From a virus, in the IMG/VR virus record IMGVR_UViG_3300012920_000158, positions 1 through 30,863 of that record: a stretch of 30,863 bases of DNA. One strand, given 5' to 3'. Every line of letters begins with the position of its first letter. The stretch's first letter is position 1. A program made the position numbers and the translations under genes. The notes below the pieces were generated by a model that ran no database searches, had not been told where the DNA came from, and saw only the letters and a list, made by a program, of their open reading frames with translations. Shown here piece by piece: positions 7,335 to 15,441 of the stretch.

Positions 7335-9867
7335 GTATCTTTATCCTCTTTTTATTCTCTGTAAGTTGTTTCTTAATGTTATTTGTTATGAATTGTTTGA
7401 GCTTTTCTTCTATCTTGTCGTTAAGTGTATCTATTAGGGTACCCCTATCTAGTAAAAAAACAGCAGTGCCCTTAAGGACTTTACTCGGGTAATCATTGTG
7501 TAGTATAGCGGTTAATTCATATTCAATTTCGTCTTCTTCTTCCGCCATCGTCTTTATTGTTTCGGCCGCAACCTCAACTGTTGGGTTCAAGAACTCTATG
7601 CTAATTGTTGGGTGCTCTTTTGGATTCCATTCTTCAATACCCAAAACTATCTTACTGGTCATTTCTTTGCTCTTTTCCATAGTATTTAAGAACTGGGCAA
7701 TTAATGTATATGCTGGCTTCATAAGATTCTCCGGTGCCTCTATGGAATTTAATATTTCATCCACATAGAAGCTACTACTATCTTTGAAAGTTATGGACTC
7801 CAAATATTCTCCGCCAAAGTAATCGTGTTCTTTATATTCTGTTTCTTCTGTTGGCCATTGTGCCCGATCATTTTCCAAGCCGTATTCATTTGAAATAGCC
7901 TGAAGTCTATACGTTTCGGATGGCAAATGACCTCTCTTTTCAAGTTCGTGGATTATCAAATTGTATCCGCTATCTTCGGCATATACCTCGAATACTTGGT
8001 TCATTTTTCTCGTCGCATCAGACACAGCATCTTCGAGGGCTTCATTTAGATCCCTACATACATAGTCTCCAACGACATCACAACCAGGATAACCAACGAG
8101 AACCATAAGTTTTCCATCTCTTGTTTTTCCCATAGTTATATCATCTGTTTCACTGATTGGATAATAATCGCTAGGAAAATATTCTGGTATTTCATATTGT
8201 ATGATTTCTCGAACTTCATCTTTTAAAGCTTTTAGTTTCATTCTATCTTCAAGGATTTCATCGGGTATGCGAAAATACATTAGCACCTTCATTTTCCAAG
8301 TGAAATCAGCAATACCTTCATAATTTTCATCAATACTCCAATCAAAAGAAATACCACCACCAGTATATTGATCAAATATTTCGTTTAATTTTTCATTAAT
8401 ATAGGCTTTCTGATCTTGGCCAAAAGTTTGTTTAATATTATTCTCGAAATCTTGGTCATACATTACGCTGCTGCCTTGTATTCTTAAATTAACACCAGCG
8501 GCACTAAACATCTTAGGAAGAGCATCGGAAACACTATGACCATAATCTTGGTAACTGCCACCATATCTAGTAAATTCGTTCATAAATATTGCTTCTTTAT
8601 TACCAGCAATCTTGCTTAACTTTTCTTTTTGCAGCATAGCGAACTTTTTCATTACAAGATCTTTGAAACCACTTAATTGTGCTCCGTATATTATTGTTGA
8701 AGGAACAGCCAGCGCTGTGACTTCACCATCATCATGATGATTAACATTCTTAATTCTAATGCGTGCAGAAGGGTTAAGTTCCCCATCTGCATCGGGCCTA
8801 TTTTCGTCATAGAATATCTCTTGATCATCAAGCTTATCCAATGATTCTTGAGTGGGTGGAAAGTTTTGAAATTCTTTTACAGGCACAGCATATACAATCA
8901 TACCATTTCCGTGAGCCTCTGCGAGAGCACAGATATTATGTTCGTTGTAAAAAGTACTTGATTCTGATTCACTATAGTAAGGCATACCGGGAGGAGTATG
9001 ACAACTCCCCAGACCCTCAAAGTCCGACATTCTATATACATCAATCGGATGTCTGGAGAAGATAAGATAATGCCTCTCCATTTGAGCCTCAAAGTCACTC
9101 ATCAAACTGTATCGTTCTTTAGGGCTATCAAGTTTAGTTTTTCTAAATTGTTCTAAGTCTCGTGAATAGACACCTTTGTCCATTAGACGGCTTTCAATTT
9201 TTGCAACTGGTGAATTTAGTACTTCTTGTATGTTCATACCAAGCCAATAATTACAAGCATCAAACATCTTCATTAAGTTTCTGTAGTGTTCTTTTGATAG
9301 TTTAACATCTTTATTAATAATTCTAGAATCTACGCTGTAAAGAAGTTCAGGATCTTCTCCACCTGATTCTGACCATCTAACTAATGCCGGCATCAAATTA
9401 TCAGTCCAAAGATCTTGAACCTTTTTATACCCACCGTTAATAAATTTAACAATACCGTCAATACATTTGTACATATCAAGCGTAATGGTCTTTCTCGAGA
9501 CACCCTGTTTGCCTTTGCCGTCAATGAAGTGTGTAACCTTCGTCTTGGTACAAGGTATCTTTCCACCTACAACTCTATTCTCACTATCATACTTTAAGTC
9601 TGTTGGAGTATTTACTTCCCAACCAAGTACAGCCAGCATATTAACAATCTTTCCAACATCACTACCTTTCTTAAAAGAAGCCAAAGGCTCTATGATACGG
9701 TAAGAATCACCAAATATATCTCCAAAAGGATAGTCTTGTATGGGGATATCTTTAAGGGTTTCAATGTTTGCGATTTTAACAGTCTCAATCTGTTCATCTG
9801 TGGCTTCGTTGATTTCCATAGCTCGTTCGGCCAAGAACCTATTCCACTTTTCCATTATAAGTTTCAT
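7321..9867 (-). CDS. Large protein of unknown function with a possible capsid-targeting N-terminus
   Basis: 848 residues, no family named with confidence. ATG at 9867 follows AGGA by 6 nt. The N-terminus MKLIMEKWNRFLAERAM resembles the short T4 capsid-targeting leader of packaged proteins (MKTYQEF followed by an (I/L)xE cut), with L12-A13-E14 fitting the gp21 cleavage rule. Residues 270-330 hold the most distinctive segment: SRHPIDVYRMSDFEGLGSCH, a Ser/Tyr-rich stretch, then NICALAEAHGNGMIVYAVP. I recall similar segments in proteins of other marine T4-like phages, without a known activity. Cys289-His290 and His320 are candidate functional residues only. The C-terminal third is acidic and ends in a basic KKRIKIRVRR tail. 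Lying between two neck genes, it may be a virion component. It could be an enzyme delivered with the DNA, but no catalytic fold is recognised. Confidence 0.85.
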   Translation of the reverse strand: MKLIMEKWNRFLAERAMEINEATDEQIETVKIANIETLKDIPIQDYPFGDIFGDSYRIIEPLASFKKGSDVGKIVNMLAVLGWEVNTPTDLKYDSENRVVGGKIPCTKTKVTHFIDGKGKQGVSRKTITLDMYKCIDGIVKFINGGYKKVQDLWTDNLMPALVRWSESGGEDPELLYSVDSRIINKDVKLSKEHYRNLMKMFDACNYWLGMNIQEVLNSPVAKIESRLMDKGVYSRDLEQFRKTKLDSPKERYSLMSDFEAQMERHYLIFSRHPIDVYRMSDFEGLGSCHTPPGMPYYSESESSTFYNEHNICALAEAHGNGMIVYAVPVKEFQNFPPTQESLDKLDDQEIFYDENRPDADGELNPSARIRIKNVNHHDDGEVTALAVPSTIIYGAQLSGFKDLVMKKFAMLQKEKLSKIAGNKEAIFMNEFTRYGGSYQDYGHSVSDALPKMFSAAGVNLRIQGSSVMYDQDFENNIKQTFGQDQKAYINEKLNEIFDQYTGGGISFDWSIDENYEGIADFTWKMKVLMYFRIPDEILEDRMKLKALKDEVREIIQYEIPEYFPSDYYPISETDDITMGKTRDGKLMVLVGYPGCDVVGDYVCRDLNEALEDAVSDATRKMNQVFEVYAEDSGYNLIIHELEKRGHLPSETYRLQAISNEYGLENDRAQWPTEETEYKEHDYFGGEYLESITFKDSSSFYVDEILNSIEAPENLMKPAYTLIAQFLNTMEKSKEMTSKIVLGIEEWNPKEHPTISIEFLNPTVEVAAETIKTMAEEEDEIEYELTAILHNDYPSKVLKGTAVFLLDRGTLIDTLNDKIEEKLKQFITNNIKKQLTENKKRIKIRVRR

Positions 9868-9870
9868 TTT

Positions 9871-11097
9871 TTATCCTACAAATATTTTGAGAGGAGATTC
9901 AGCAACAATTGCTTTAGCATTATCAATCATCCCCTTGTCTTCGGCTAATAATTTAGAGTATGTTAATTCGTCAAGAATTGTCTTTAATTCGTCTCGTAAA
10001 GCGTCTTGCTCTGCCTTAGCCTGTGAAAGCAAGTCGGACGCGTTCAGGCTCACATTCTCCCCGGGAATAGGCACGTTTCCACCAAACTTTCCACGTATCT
10101 GTCCCAAGGTTTCTTTAGATAAAGCAAGCGCAAATCTTCTAATCCACTGTTTACCAATTGAATTGATATTTTCATAAGGAATATTCTCAAATGGAATGGT
10201 GTTCATGTTGTTTACGCCGTCTTGTCCACCGTTATTATCATCTTCCCAAATATCAGAGTTCTCCACTGTAAACCTAAACCAAAACTTCTCCGGAGATACT
10301 GTGGTTGGTATTGGATAAAGACGAAGTTTGTTGTTAATAACTTCATAACTATAATGAGATGTTCTCGTATAGAGGTGATCTTCATATGATATAGCCTGAA
10401 TCTTGTTCTGCCATGCTGGAATGACCTGAAATGTTGAGTCATCAGCATATTGACCATATGTGTGCATATCCCCAACAACATTAAGTCCACCATAGTAACC
10501 ATAGAATCTCCACATCTGTCGTGGTGTTACATAGAATACTTGACGGATCTTAACTCTTTTGTCCCCAACAATGCTGGGGAAACTTGAAGATACGATTTGC
10601 TGAAGGTCATAATCTTGTTGATCGCTGACAGTATCAAAGGAAGCAGAATAAATGGTTTGTTCTCCACCAATACCGGCTTCTGTCGCAAACTTGTTTCCAA
10701 TTTGAAAAGCAATCTCAAAGTTAAGCTTGGGATACTTCAAAGCAACATTCTCAGGGCCACTGGTTATTTCACCTTTATGGTCAAAAGACCCTGTGGTGCC
10801 ACCGAGAGCCGAACCAAGGATATTCTTGGTTTGATGGATGTTGATCAAATAAGAATACTCGAGAACAGCATCTTCAAAGTTTGCGTAGATGTTTTGTTCT
10901 GTGAGTTCAATGTCCAAAACATCACCACCAAGCCTCTTGTAAGTAAAAGCAACCTGAGCAGCAGCACCAGATAAGAATTCAGCAGATGAAGCATACACTC
11001 CCAAAGGCAAGGAAGGGGCAACATTGCCTATTGTTCCTGTCTCCGGCAATATAATTGCTGATGTTTGTGAAGTTGGTGTTAGTGTTGGTAAAGACAT
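9871..11097 (-). CDS. Neck protein, gp13-like
   Basis: 408 residues; T4 gp13 has 309. After a low-complexity Thr/Ser/Pro N-terminus comes FTYKRLGGDVLDIELTEQNI with YANFEDAVLEYSYLI, which matches the opening of gp13-type head-tail connector proteins (a Leu-Gly turn, then ELT and a helix with acidic and aromatic residues). The C-terminus has GKQWIRRFALALSKETLGQI, then GKFGGNVPIPGENVSLNASD and a Glu/Leu-rich helix, again typical of this family. The middle is beta-rich, with many Tyr, and probably specific to this phage group. gp13 binds the portal-side neck with gp14 after packaging. ATG at 11097 has GGAGG 7 nt upstream. The stop is 3 nt before the next start, so the two genes are probably co-translated. 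Confidence 0.7.
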   Translation of the reverse strand: MSLPTLTPTSQTSAIILPETGTIGNVAPSLPLGVYASSAEFLSGAAAQVAFTYKRLGGDVLDIELTEQNIYANFEDAVLEYSYLINIHQTKNILGSALGGTTGSFDHKGEITSGPENVALKYPKLNFEIAFQIGNKFATEAGIGGEQTIYSASFDTVSDQQDYDLQQIVSSSFPSIVGDKRVKIRQVFYVTPRQMWRFYGYYGGLNVVGDMHTYGQYADDSTFQVIPAWQNKIQAISYEDHLYTRTSHYSYEVINNKLRLYPIPTTVSPEKFWFRFTVENSDIWEDDNNGGQDGVNNMNTIPFENIPYENINSIGKQWIRRFALALSKETLGQIRGKFGGNVPIPGENVSLNASDLLSQAKAEQDALRDELKTILDELTYSKLLAEDKGMIDNAKAIVAESPLKIFVG

Positions 11098-11122
11098 TCA
11101 TATTCCTCCGAGTCTTCATTAA

Positions 11123-11389
11123 TTAGTTCTCAGAAGACTCTTCCTTCTTTTTGGAACGTCTAGTTTTGCGCTTTGGCTTCTCTTCTGAAGTTTCCTCTTC
11201 TTTTATAGCAGCTTTTTTCTTAGCTGCTTCTTCTTTTGCTTTTTTAGCTGCTTCTGCTTTACGCTTCTTTTCAGCTTCCTCGGCAAGTCGTTTTGCTTCT
11301 TTGGCCTTTAACTCTGCTAACTCTTTAGCTTTCTTTTCAGCTTCTTCAGACATTTTTCTAAGCCAAAACTTTCTTTTTCTTGGTTTCAT
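11123..11389 (-). CDS. Short Lys/Glu/Ala-rich helical protein
   Basis: 88 residues from ATG 11389 (MKPRKRKFWLRKMSEEAEKK), chosen because AAGGAG lies 7 nt upstream; an upstream in-frame ATG would start inside the spacer with its terminator and motif. The protein is almost entirely Lys, Glu, Ala and Arg in a continuous charged helix (EAEKKAKELAELKAKEAKRL) and ends in a basic then acidic tail (KRKTRRSKKKEESSEN). No family is recognised. It has its own ACTATTTA motif behind the capsid gene terminator and is followed closely by the gp13-like gene. Its small size, extreme charge and neighbourhood recall the small prohead core proteins of T4 (gp67, gp68), but the composition is too simple to prove homology. 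Confidence 0.7.
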   Translation of the reverse strand: MKPRKRKFWLRKMSEEAEKKAKELAELKAKEAKRLAEEAEKKRKAEAAKKAKEEAAKKKAAIKEEETSEEKPKRKTRRSKKKEESSEN

Positions 11390-11414
11390 AAGAATCTCCT
11401 TAAAATTTATATTG

Positions 11415-11422
11415 TAAATAGT
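11415..11422 (-). promoter_or_regulatory. ACTATTTA spacer motif (candidate late promoter element)
   Basis: The minus strand reads TTCAAAACTATTTACAATAT, after the capsid terminator and about 16 nt upstream of the AAGGAG of the short charged gene. It probably starts transcription of the neck gene block. Confidence 0.5.
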
Positions 11423-11424
11423 TT

Positions 11425-11461
11425 TGAAAAAGAAAACCCCCAACCATAATGGAAGGGGGTT
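11425..11461 (-). terminator. Intrinsic terminator after the major capsid gene
   Basis: On the minus strand AACCCCC and GGGGGTT pair (11461-11455 with 11441-11435), and the loop can form a small inner CCAT/ATGG pairing. The stem is followed by TTCTTTTTC. It lies 25 nt beyond the capsid stop and would separate abundant capsid mRNA from the neck genes. Confidence 0.8.
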
Positions 11462-11485
11462 CTGTTTGAATCTAATCAGTTAAGA

Positions 11486-13249
11486 CTATGATCCAGACTC
11501 ACCTAAGAGACCACGAACGATAACAAGACCGTACATATCAGGGCGAACCATTTTCTTCGCATAGCGAGTCATGACACCCTTACGTGGTACGAACGATTCT
11601 GGATCGAAGATTGTAGGTGTAGTTTGGAGAGGTACATACGGAGCATATACATATCCAGACTCAAGGAAAGAGCTTCCTTTACGTCCTACAAGAAGTACAT
11701 TACGTGGGAAATAAGGGTCAACAATAACGTCGAACTTACGGCTCAAAGAACCAACCTTAACAGCACCGATGTCACCCTTGTCAGCATCAGCAGTTACGTT
11801 TGCGCGGAATCCGCTGGTGAATTCAAGAACGTTAGCAACTTCAGGAGAACAAACTACGAAGTTCGCTCCACCACGAAGAGTCTTACGGTGGATTTGAGCA
11901 GAAACATCATTGATGGTTTCAATGAGAGTCTCATACCATTCGCTAACTGTACCGGTGAAATCAGGGGCAAGAGCACCTGAACCAATTTCTTTACCAGATA
12001 CACGATCAACGAAAAGACCGGGTGAACGAGACCAGTAGAATGTACCAGCAGTTGCACCGTTTACGAGGTCAGCAAGGATCTCACGGTCAATTTCAAGAGC
12101 AATTTGCTCAGAAAGAATAGAAGTCAATTCAACTTCAGCATCCAAGTTGTGATAAGCGTTCAAGTCTTGTCCAAGTTCTGGAGTCCACTTTGCTTTCAAT
12201 TTCTTGGTGGTTGCTGTGATAGCGGTTGAGTCAACTTTGATGTCGATCTCAGGTATGTTAGTATTGTTTTCTAAGCTGTATAAGTCAGCCGCAACTACAC
12301 CAGCAGATAAACCGGTTGTAGTATAGGTGTCACGCTTCTCATAAGAGCCAGCATCGTGACTAATTGCTCCAATTGTACCAACATCTAATTGAGTTGAATT
12401 AACATAAAAGAACAAAAGGTTACCAGAATTATTGGGGTCTTCTTTGGTCAAGCGACGTACTTGTGTTCCAACTGGACCAGCTATGGCACCAGACAAAGGA
12501 AGAACAATTTGAGACATATGATCTTCGTTGAAGTCAGTAATGCTTGAGAAATCCACAGTTCGAACCAACAAGAAAGAGCCGCTGTGTTCGTCTAGTAAAT
12601 CAGCATCCCATCCGATCAAAGATCCAGCAAGTTCGTCATCAGCAACAAGATCTCCAACAGATGTTGCACCATCAGGAGCAGTGGCTAAGGTAGCACCATT
12701 AAGTGCCAATGTAACAGGTGAAAGAGTCAAAGAGGCAGCAGTGATAGAGCCGGTTGGTGAAGAGTAAGCAGAGCCGAAAGCATAAGGCTGCTTGTCCAAT
12801 TCTTCAGAAGCAAGACTCACACCGTTGATGAGTTCAGAACCAACAACTCCTTGTCCGTAGATAGAGTCTGTAGACGCTTGTCCGAGACGTGGGTCTTGAC
12901 CAGCAACATCATCAGAGAATTTAAAGTCAAGGAAGAAAATGAGTCCAGATGGAAGGCTCATAGGCTGAACAGATACAAGATCGTTAGCGATAAGTCCGGC
13001 GAAAACACGACGAACGATAGGGAAAGCAACAGCAGCAAAACCTTCAACTTCGCCACCAGTCATTGCTGTAGATTCACGAAGGAGTTCCTTCGCTTGGTTT
13101 TCGAGCAGGCGAGCCATAGTTGACTTCTGATGCTCGGTTTGAAGACCTTCAAGTAAACCAGTCTTAGTCCATTTGTTAAGAAGAGCAGCGCCTTCTTTCT
13201 TCATGTCGCGGTTCACGATGCCTTCTGTAAGGGTTTCAATTATAGACAT
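11486..13249 (-). CDS. Major capsid protein (gp23-like)
   Basis: 587 residues from ATG 13249, which has GGAGG 8 nt upstream; a TTG further out lies on that ribosome site and is not used. The N-terminal 60 residues match the T4 gp23 propeptide in layout: LLNKW near residue 23, GLLEGL, then ARLLENQAKELLRE. This is followed by a likely gp21 cut after E59 (L-R-E) and the conserved FPIVRRVFAGLIANDLVSVQPMSLPSGLIFFL. The C-terminal half has the HK97-type core (ELTSILSEQIALEIDREIL, then GGANFVVCSPEVANVLE and YPRNVLLVGRKGS) and ends VRPDMYGLVIVRGLLGESGS. Residues of about 130-330 are rich in Ser, Thr, Ala and Gly and look like an inserted surface domain; T4 gp23 is 521 residues. The gene follows the scaffold directly, as gene 23 follows gene 22 in T4. 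Confidence 0.95.
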   Translation of the reverse strand: MSIIETLTEGIVNRDMKKEGAALLNKWTKTGLLEGLQTEHQKSTMARLLENQAKELLRESTAMTGGEVEGFAAVAFPIVRRVFAGLIANDLVSVQPMSLPSGLIFFLDFKFSDDVAGQDPRLGQASTDSIYGQGVVGSELINGVSLASEELDKQPYAFGSAYSSPTGSITAASLTLSPVTLALNGATLATAPDGATSVGDLVADDELAGSLIGWDADLLDEHSGSFLLVRTVDFSSITDFNEDHMSQIVLPLSGAIAGPVGTQVRRLTKEDPNNSGNLLFFYVNSTQLDVGTIGAISHDAGSYEKRDTYTTTGLSAGVVAADLYSLENNTNIPEIDIKVDSTAITATTKKLKAKWTPELGQDLNAYHNLDAEVELTSILSEQIALEIDREILADLVNGATAGTFYWSRSPGLFVDRVSGKEIGSGALAPDFTGTVSEWYETLIETINDVSAQIHRKTLRGGANFVVCSPEVANVLEFTSGFRANVTADADKGDIGAVKVGSLSRKFDVIVDPYFPRNVLLVGRKGSSFLESGYVYAPYVPLQTTPTIFDPESFVPRKGVMTRYAKKMVRPDMYGLVIVRGLLGESGS

Positions 13250-13272
13250 GTTAATAACCTCCAAAAGTATAT

Positions 13273-14511
13273 CTATTTGATTCCAGCAAGTTTCTTCATC
13301 TTGTCGGCGAATGTGTGCTCAACAGATTCATTTACTCGCTGTTTTCTTGTATTGAGAATTCCGGAAAGATTGGACCTTCTATTAACGGACTCGCTTAGGG
13401 TTCGAGGAGATTTAACATCTCGACTCGATGTCACCGTAGCATTAAGAGTCTCGCAAAGATGTTTCGCTTCTTCGGGAGTTCTCGATTTTGCGATGGCTTC
13501 AACAATTTTTGTCTTTTGTCGCTCATTCAGGGAGGCATCGCTCAAAGTCTTATTTGAGTAAAGCAATTTAGCATTGGAGAGCAGAGTCTCATTGAGTTTC
13601 TCTGATAGTTTCTCGACAACATCTTTGTATTGCTTATTCTTGTGTAAAATTTTATTAAGTTTTTCTTGAAGTTTTTCACTTTTTTTCTTCTCGTCTTTTA
13701 GTTCTTCTTCCATCTCGGAAGCTTCTTTACGAGCTGCTTCAAGTTCCATTTCGTATTGAAGAGTTGGTTCAAATGTTTCGTGATAACCAGTCTTCTGCTG
13801 GCTTGTATCAACGATAAGTTCTTCTTCTAAAACTTCTTCTTCTTTATCACCATCCATCTCATTCATAAGTTTCATAATCTCATTAACAAGATCATCTTCG
13901 TTTTTTTCTTCTTCTTGAAGGTTGAGGTCACCCAAGAGGTCTCCTTCATCTTCACCACCGGCAGGCTCTGTTTCTTCTCCACCACCTAAGTCTAAGTCTC
14001 CAAGTATATCGTTTGGAGTCTCAAGGCCTGCTTCGTCGACTGGGTCTTCTCCCATTTCAGCTTTTAGTGCTTCAAGATCAAACTCATAAACCGGCTCTTC
14101 GACATCAACAGAGAACTCAACTGTCTGTTGCGGGTCGGTAACAGGGGAACCAGCAAATGGAGCCGAGAGACTTGCAGCAGAAGGAGCAGCTGTGCCCCCA
14201 CCCATACCATCTTCTTCTTGAAGAAGTTCTTCGTCAAGTGCCTCTCCGAGTTCTGATTCTTGAACTATAAAGGCTTTTCCACCTTCTTGTTGTATGGTGG
14301 CTTTGCCATCTTCAACCTCTTGAAGGGTGTAATTTTTACCTTCATAAGAGACTGTTGTTTTGGCTGGGCGACCTTCACCTTCAAGTAGAGACTCAACAGC
14401 CTCTTTTATCTGTGGTGTAAATTTTTCTATAAGTGCTTGTTCAGCATTTTTAAGTGCTGCCTCTCGTAGTGCTTGTGCATCTACAATGGCTTGTTCTAAC
14501 ATTGAAGACAT
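13273..14511 (-). CDS. Prohead scaffold / core protein (gp22 position)
   Basis: 412 residues, very acidic. The N-terminal 50 residues form a helix (SMLEQAIVDAQALREAALKN) ending in SLLEGE, a good (I/L)xE site for the prohead protease. A small domain around residues 55-95 (YTLQEVEDGKATIQQEGGKA) is followed by a long Glu/Asp/Gly-rich disordered stretch (about 95-225). A coiled coil spans about 250-310 (EARKEASEMEEELKDEKKKS onwards), and a Ser/Arg/Asn-rich C-terminus ends FADKMKKLAGIK. Such composition, the coiled coil and the position immediately before the major capsid gene match a T4 gp22-type core scaffold, which is assembled inside the prohead and then digested. It is larger than T4 gp22 (269), mainly through the acidic middle. 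Direct sequence similarity to gp22 is weak by eye. ATG 14511 follows AGGAG. Confidence 0.75.
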   Translation of the reverse strand: MSSMLEQAIVDAQALREAALKNAEQALIEKFTPQIKEAVESLLEGEGRPAKTTVSYEGKNYTLQEVEDGKATIQQEGGKAFIVQESELGEALDEELLQEEDGMGGGTAAPSAASLSAPFAGSPVTDPQQTVEFSVDVEEPVYEFDLEALKAEMGEDPVDEAGLETPNDILGDLDLGGGEETEPAGGEDEGDLLGDLNLQEEEKNEDDLVNEIMKLMNEMDGDKEEEVLEEELIVDTSQQKTGYHETFEPTLQYEMELEAARKEASEMEEELKDEKKKSEKLQEKLNKILHKNKQYKDVVEKLSEKLNETLLSNAKLLYSNKTLSDASLNERQKTKIVEAIAKSRTPEEAKHLCETLNATVTSSRDVKSPRTLSESVNRRSNLSGILNTRKQRVNESVEHTFADKMKKLAGIK

Positions 14512-14541
14512 TAATGCTTACTCCTAGTATACGTATCATTC

Positions 14542-14549
14542 TAAATAGT
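14542..14549 (-). promoter_or_regulatory. ACTATTTA spacer motif (candidate late promoter element)
   Basis: The minus strand reads TCTCACTATTTAGAATGATA upstream of the scaffold gene, about 18 nt before its Shine-Dalgarno. It would drive the scaffold and capsid genes. The rest of the 96-base spacer (14512-14607) is AT-rich, and I see no convincing hairpin in it. Confidence 0.5.
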
Positions 14550-14607
14550 GAGAAAATTAAGAAAAAGACTATTTTATCTTTTATCTCTCTTATCTGGTAA
14601 AGCTTTA

Positions 14608-15369
14608 TTATGTAATACTCCACTCTATACTGTTTCCACTGGGCCCTTCACCACGAGTGAAGTAGACTTCTACATAAGCAACACCGGTGAAACTAGTAGC
14701 ATTTGCCTGATTTGGGTTTATTTGCAATGTTGTGACCCAACCAGACTGGTTAACTCTGGTGCTGACATTACTCCCAAGTGTATTTGTTGATGTATTGGGT
14801 GAAGTAGCCGATGAGCCATTGTAAGTTACATATCCCACTCTTTCAAAACTACCTGCTCCCACATTACCTGTGCTTCCAACAACATGTAATCTAAAACCGA
14901 CAACTGCCCAGAAAGATGAGGCACTCGGATCGGTTGTTGTTCCTGTTATATATGGCCTCCAAGAGATAACATCGTGCCAAGTGTTTGCAGCAATCAATCT
15001 GAACTGGCGGTGGATTTTATATGTGAAACTTCTATCTGCTTCACTGCCATTTGAAAAATTAGGATCAACTACCTTGACCTCTTCAAAGTTAGAAGAACCT
15101 CCACTAACTGATGCGAAAGATAAGTTCCCCGCTCCGTCTGTTTGCAACACCTGTCCATCTGCACCATCTGTTGATGGGAATGCATATTCCTCCCCAATCA
15201 TTAACCCAGACACCTGAACCCCGTCATTGGTGACACTCATTCTTGTCGAACCAGATGTTTGAAAATCAATTTGGTCTTCTCCGAAATCAATTATAGTGTC
15301 TCGCTGTGTATCGTCTTGTGCTTTAAGGTCTCCAATGATTTGAGGACCACTTGAATATTTATATGGCAT
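14608..15369 (-). CDS. Fibre/adhesin-like virion protein, paralogue 3 (shortest)
   Basis: 253 residues. An N-terminal segment (MPYKYSSGPQIIGDLKAQDD) is followed by DFGEDQIDFQTSGSTRMSVT, then the linker YAFPSTDGADGQVLQTDGAG near residues 62-82, widespread in marine phage fibres. The C-terminal 150 residues form a domain shared with the two genes upstream: NTWHDVISWRPY, a FWAVVGFRLHV strand, GYVTYNG, then SGWVTTLQINPNQ and YVEVYFTRGEGPSG ending in EWSIT. It lacks the TIDG-containing N-terminal domain of those paralogues and has a different N-terminus, so it may attach elsewhere or to another protein. A receptor-binding or decoration role is inferred from the fibre-like architecture. ATG 15369 follows GGAGGGG; a CTATTTA motif lies just upstream. 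Its stop is 96 bases before the scaffold start. Confidence 0.75.
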   Translation of the reverse strand: MPYKYSSGPQIIGDLKAQDDTQRDTIIDFGEDQIDFQTSGSTRMSVTNDGVQVSGLMIGEEYAFPSTDGADGQVLQTDGAGNLSFASVSGGSSNFEEVKVVDPNFSNGSEADRSFTYKIHRQFRLIAANTWHDVISWRPYITGTTTDPSASSFWAVVGFRLHVVGSTGNVGAGSFERVGYVTYNGSSATSPNTSTNTLGSNVSTRVNQSGWVTTLQINPNQANATSFTGVAYVEVYFTRGEGPSGNSIEWSIT

Positions 15370-15386
15370 AACTACCCCTCCAATAT

Positions 15387-15394
15387 TAAATAGA
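15387..15394 (-). promoter_or_regulatory. CTATTTA spacer motif (variant of the ACTATTTA element)
   Basis: The minus strand reads TTTTTCTATTTAATATTGGA. Seven of eight bases match the motif; the first A is T, taken from the T run of the preceding terminator. It lies only 3 nt or so before the Shine-Dalgarno region of the third adhesin gene. Confidence 0.35.
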
Positions 15395-15418
15395 AAAAGG
15401 GCCGAGCAATGCCGACCC
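15395..15418 (-). terminator. Intrinsic terminator after adhesin paralogue 2
   Basis: The minus-strand RNA folds as GGGUCGG / UCGGCCC (7 bp with U-G and G-U pairs, loop CAUUGC) followed by TTTTTC. The wobble pairs form only on the minus-strand transcript. It is 24 nt beyond the stop of the 15442-16425 gene. Confidence 0.65.
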
Positions 15419-15441
15419 CCCTAAAGAATAAAACTTAAATG

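Noticed and set aside
7496-9948. Several + strand frames opposite the 848-residue gene
   Set aside because: All lie inside a continuous minus-strand frame with a good ribosome site, and they show no coherent domains.
9740-10177. + strand open frame of 145 codons opposite the gp13-like gene
   Set aside because: It spans the junction of two well-supported minus genes, and its Ser/Leu/Phe/Ile-rich composition is a by-product of the opposite strand.
11390-11443. N-terminal extension of the Lys/Glu-rich protein up to 11443
   Set aside because: This stretch is the spacer with the terminator and ACTATTTA motif; a good AAGGAG fits the ATG at 11389.
13250-13264. Upstream TTG start for the major capsid protein
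   Set aside because: It coincides with the GGAGG ribosome site of the ATG at 13249.
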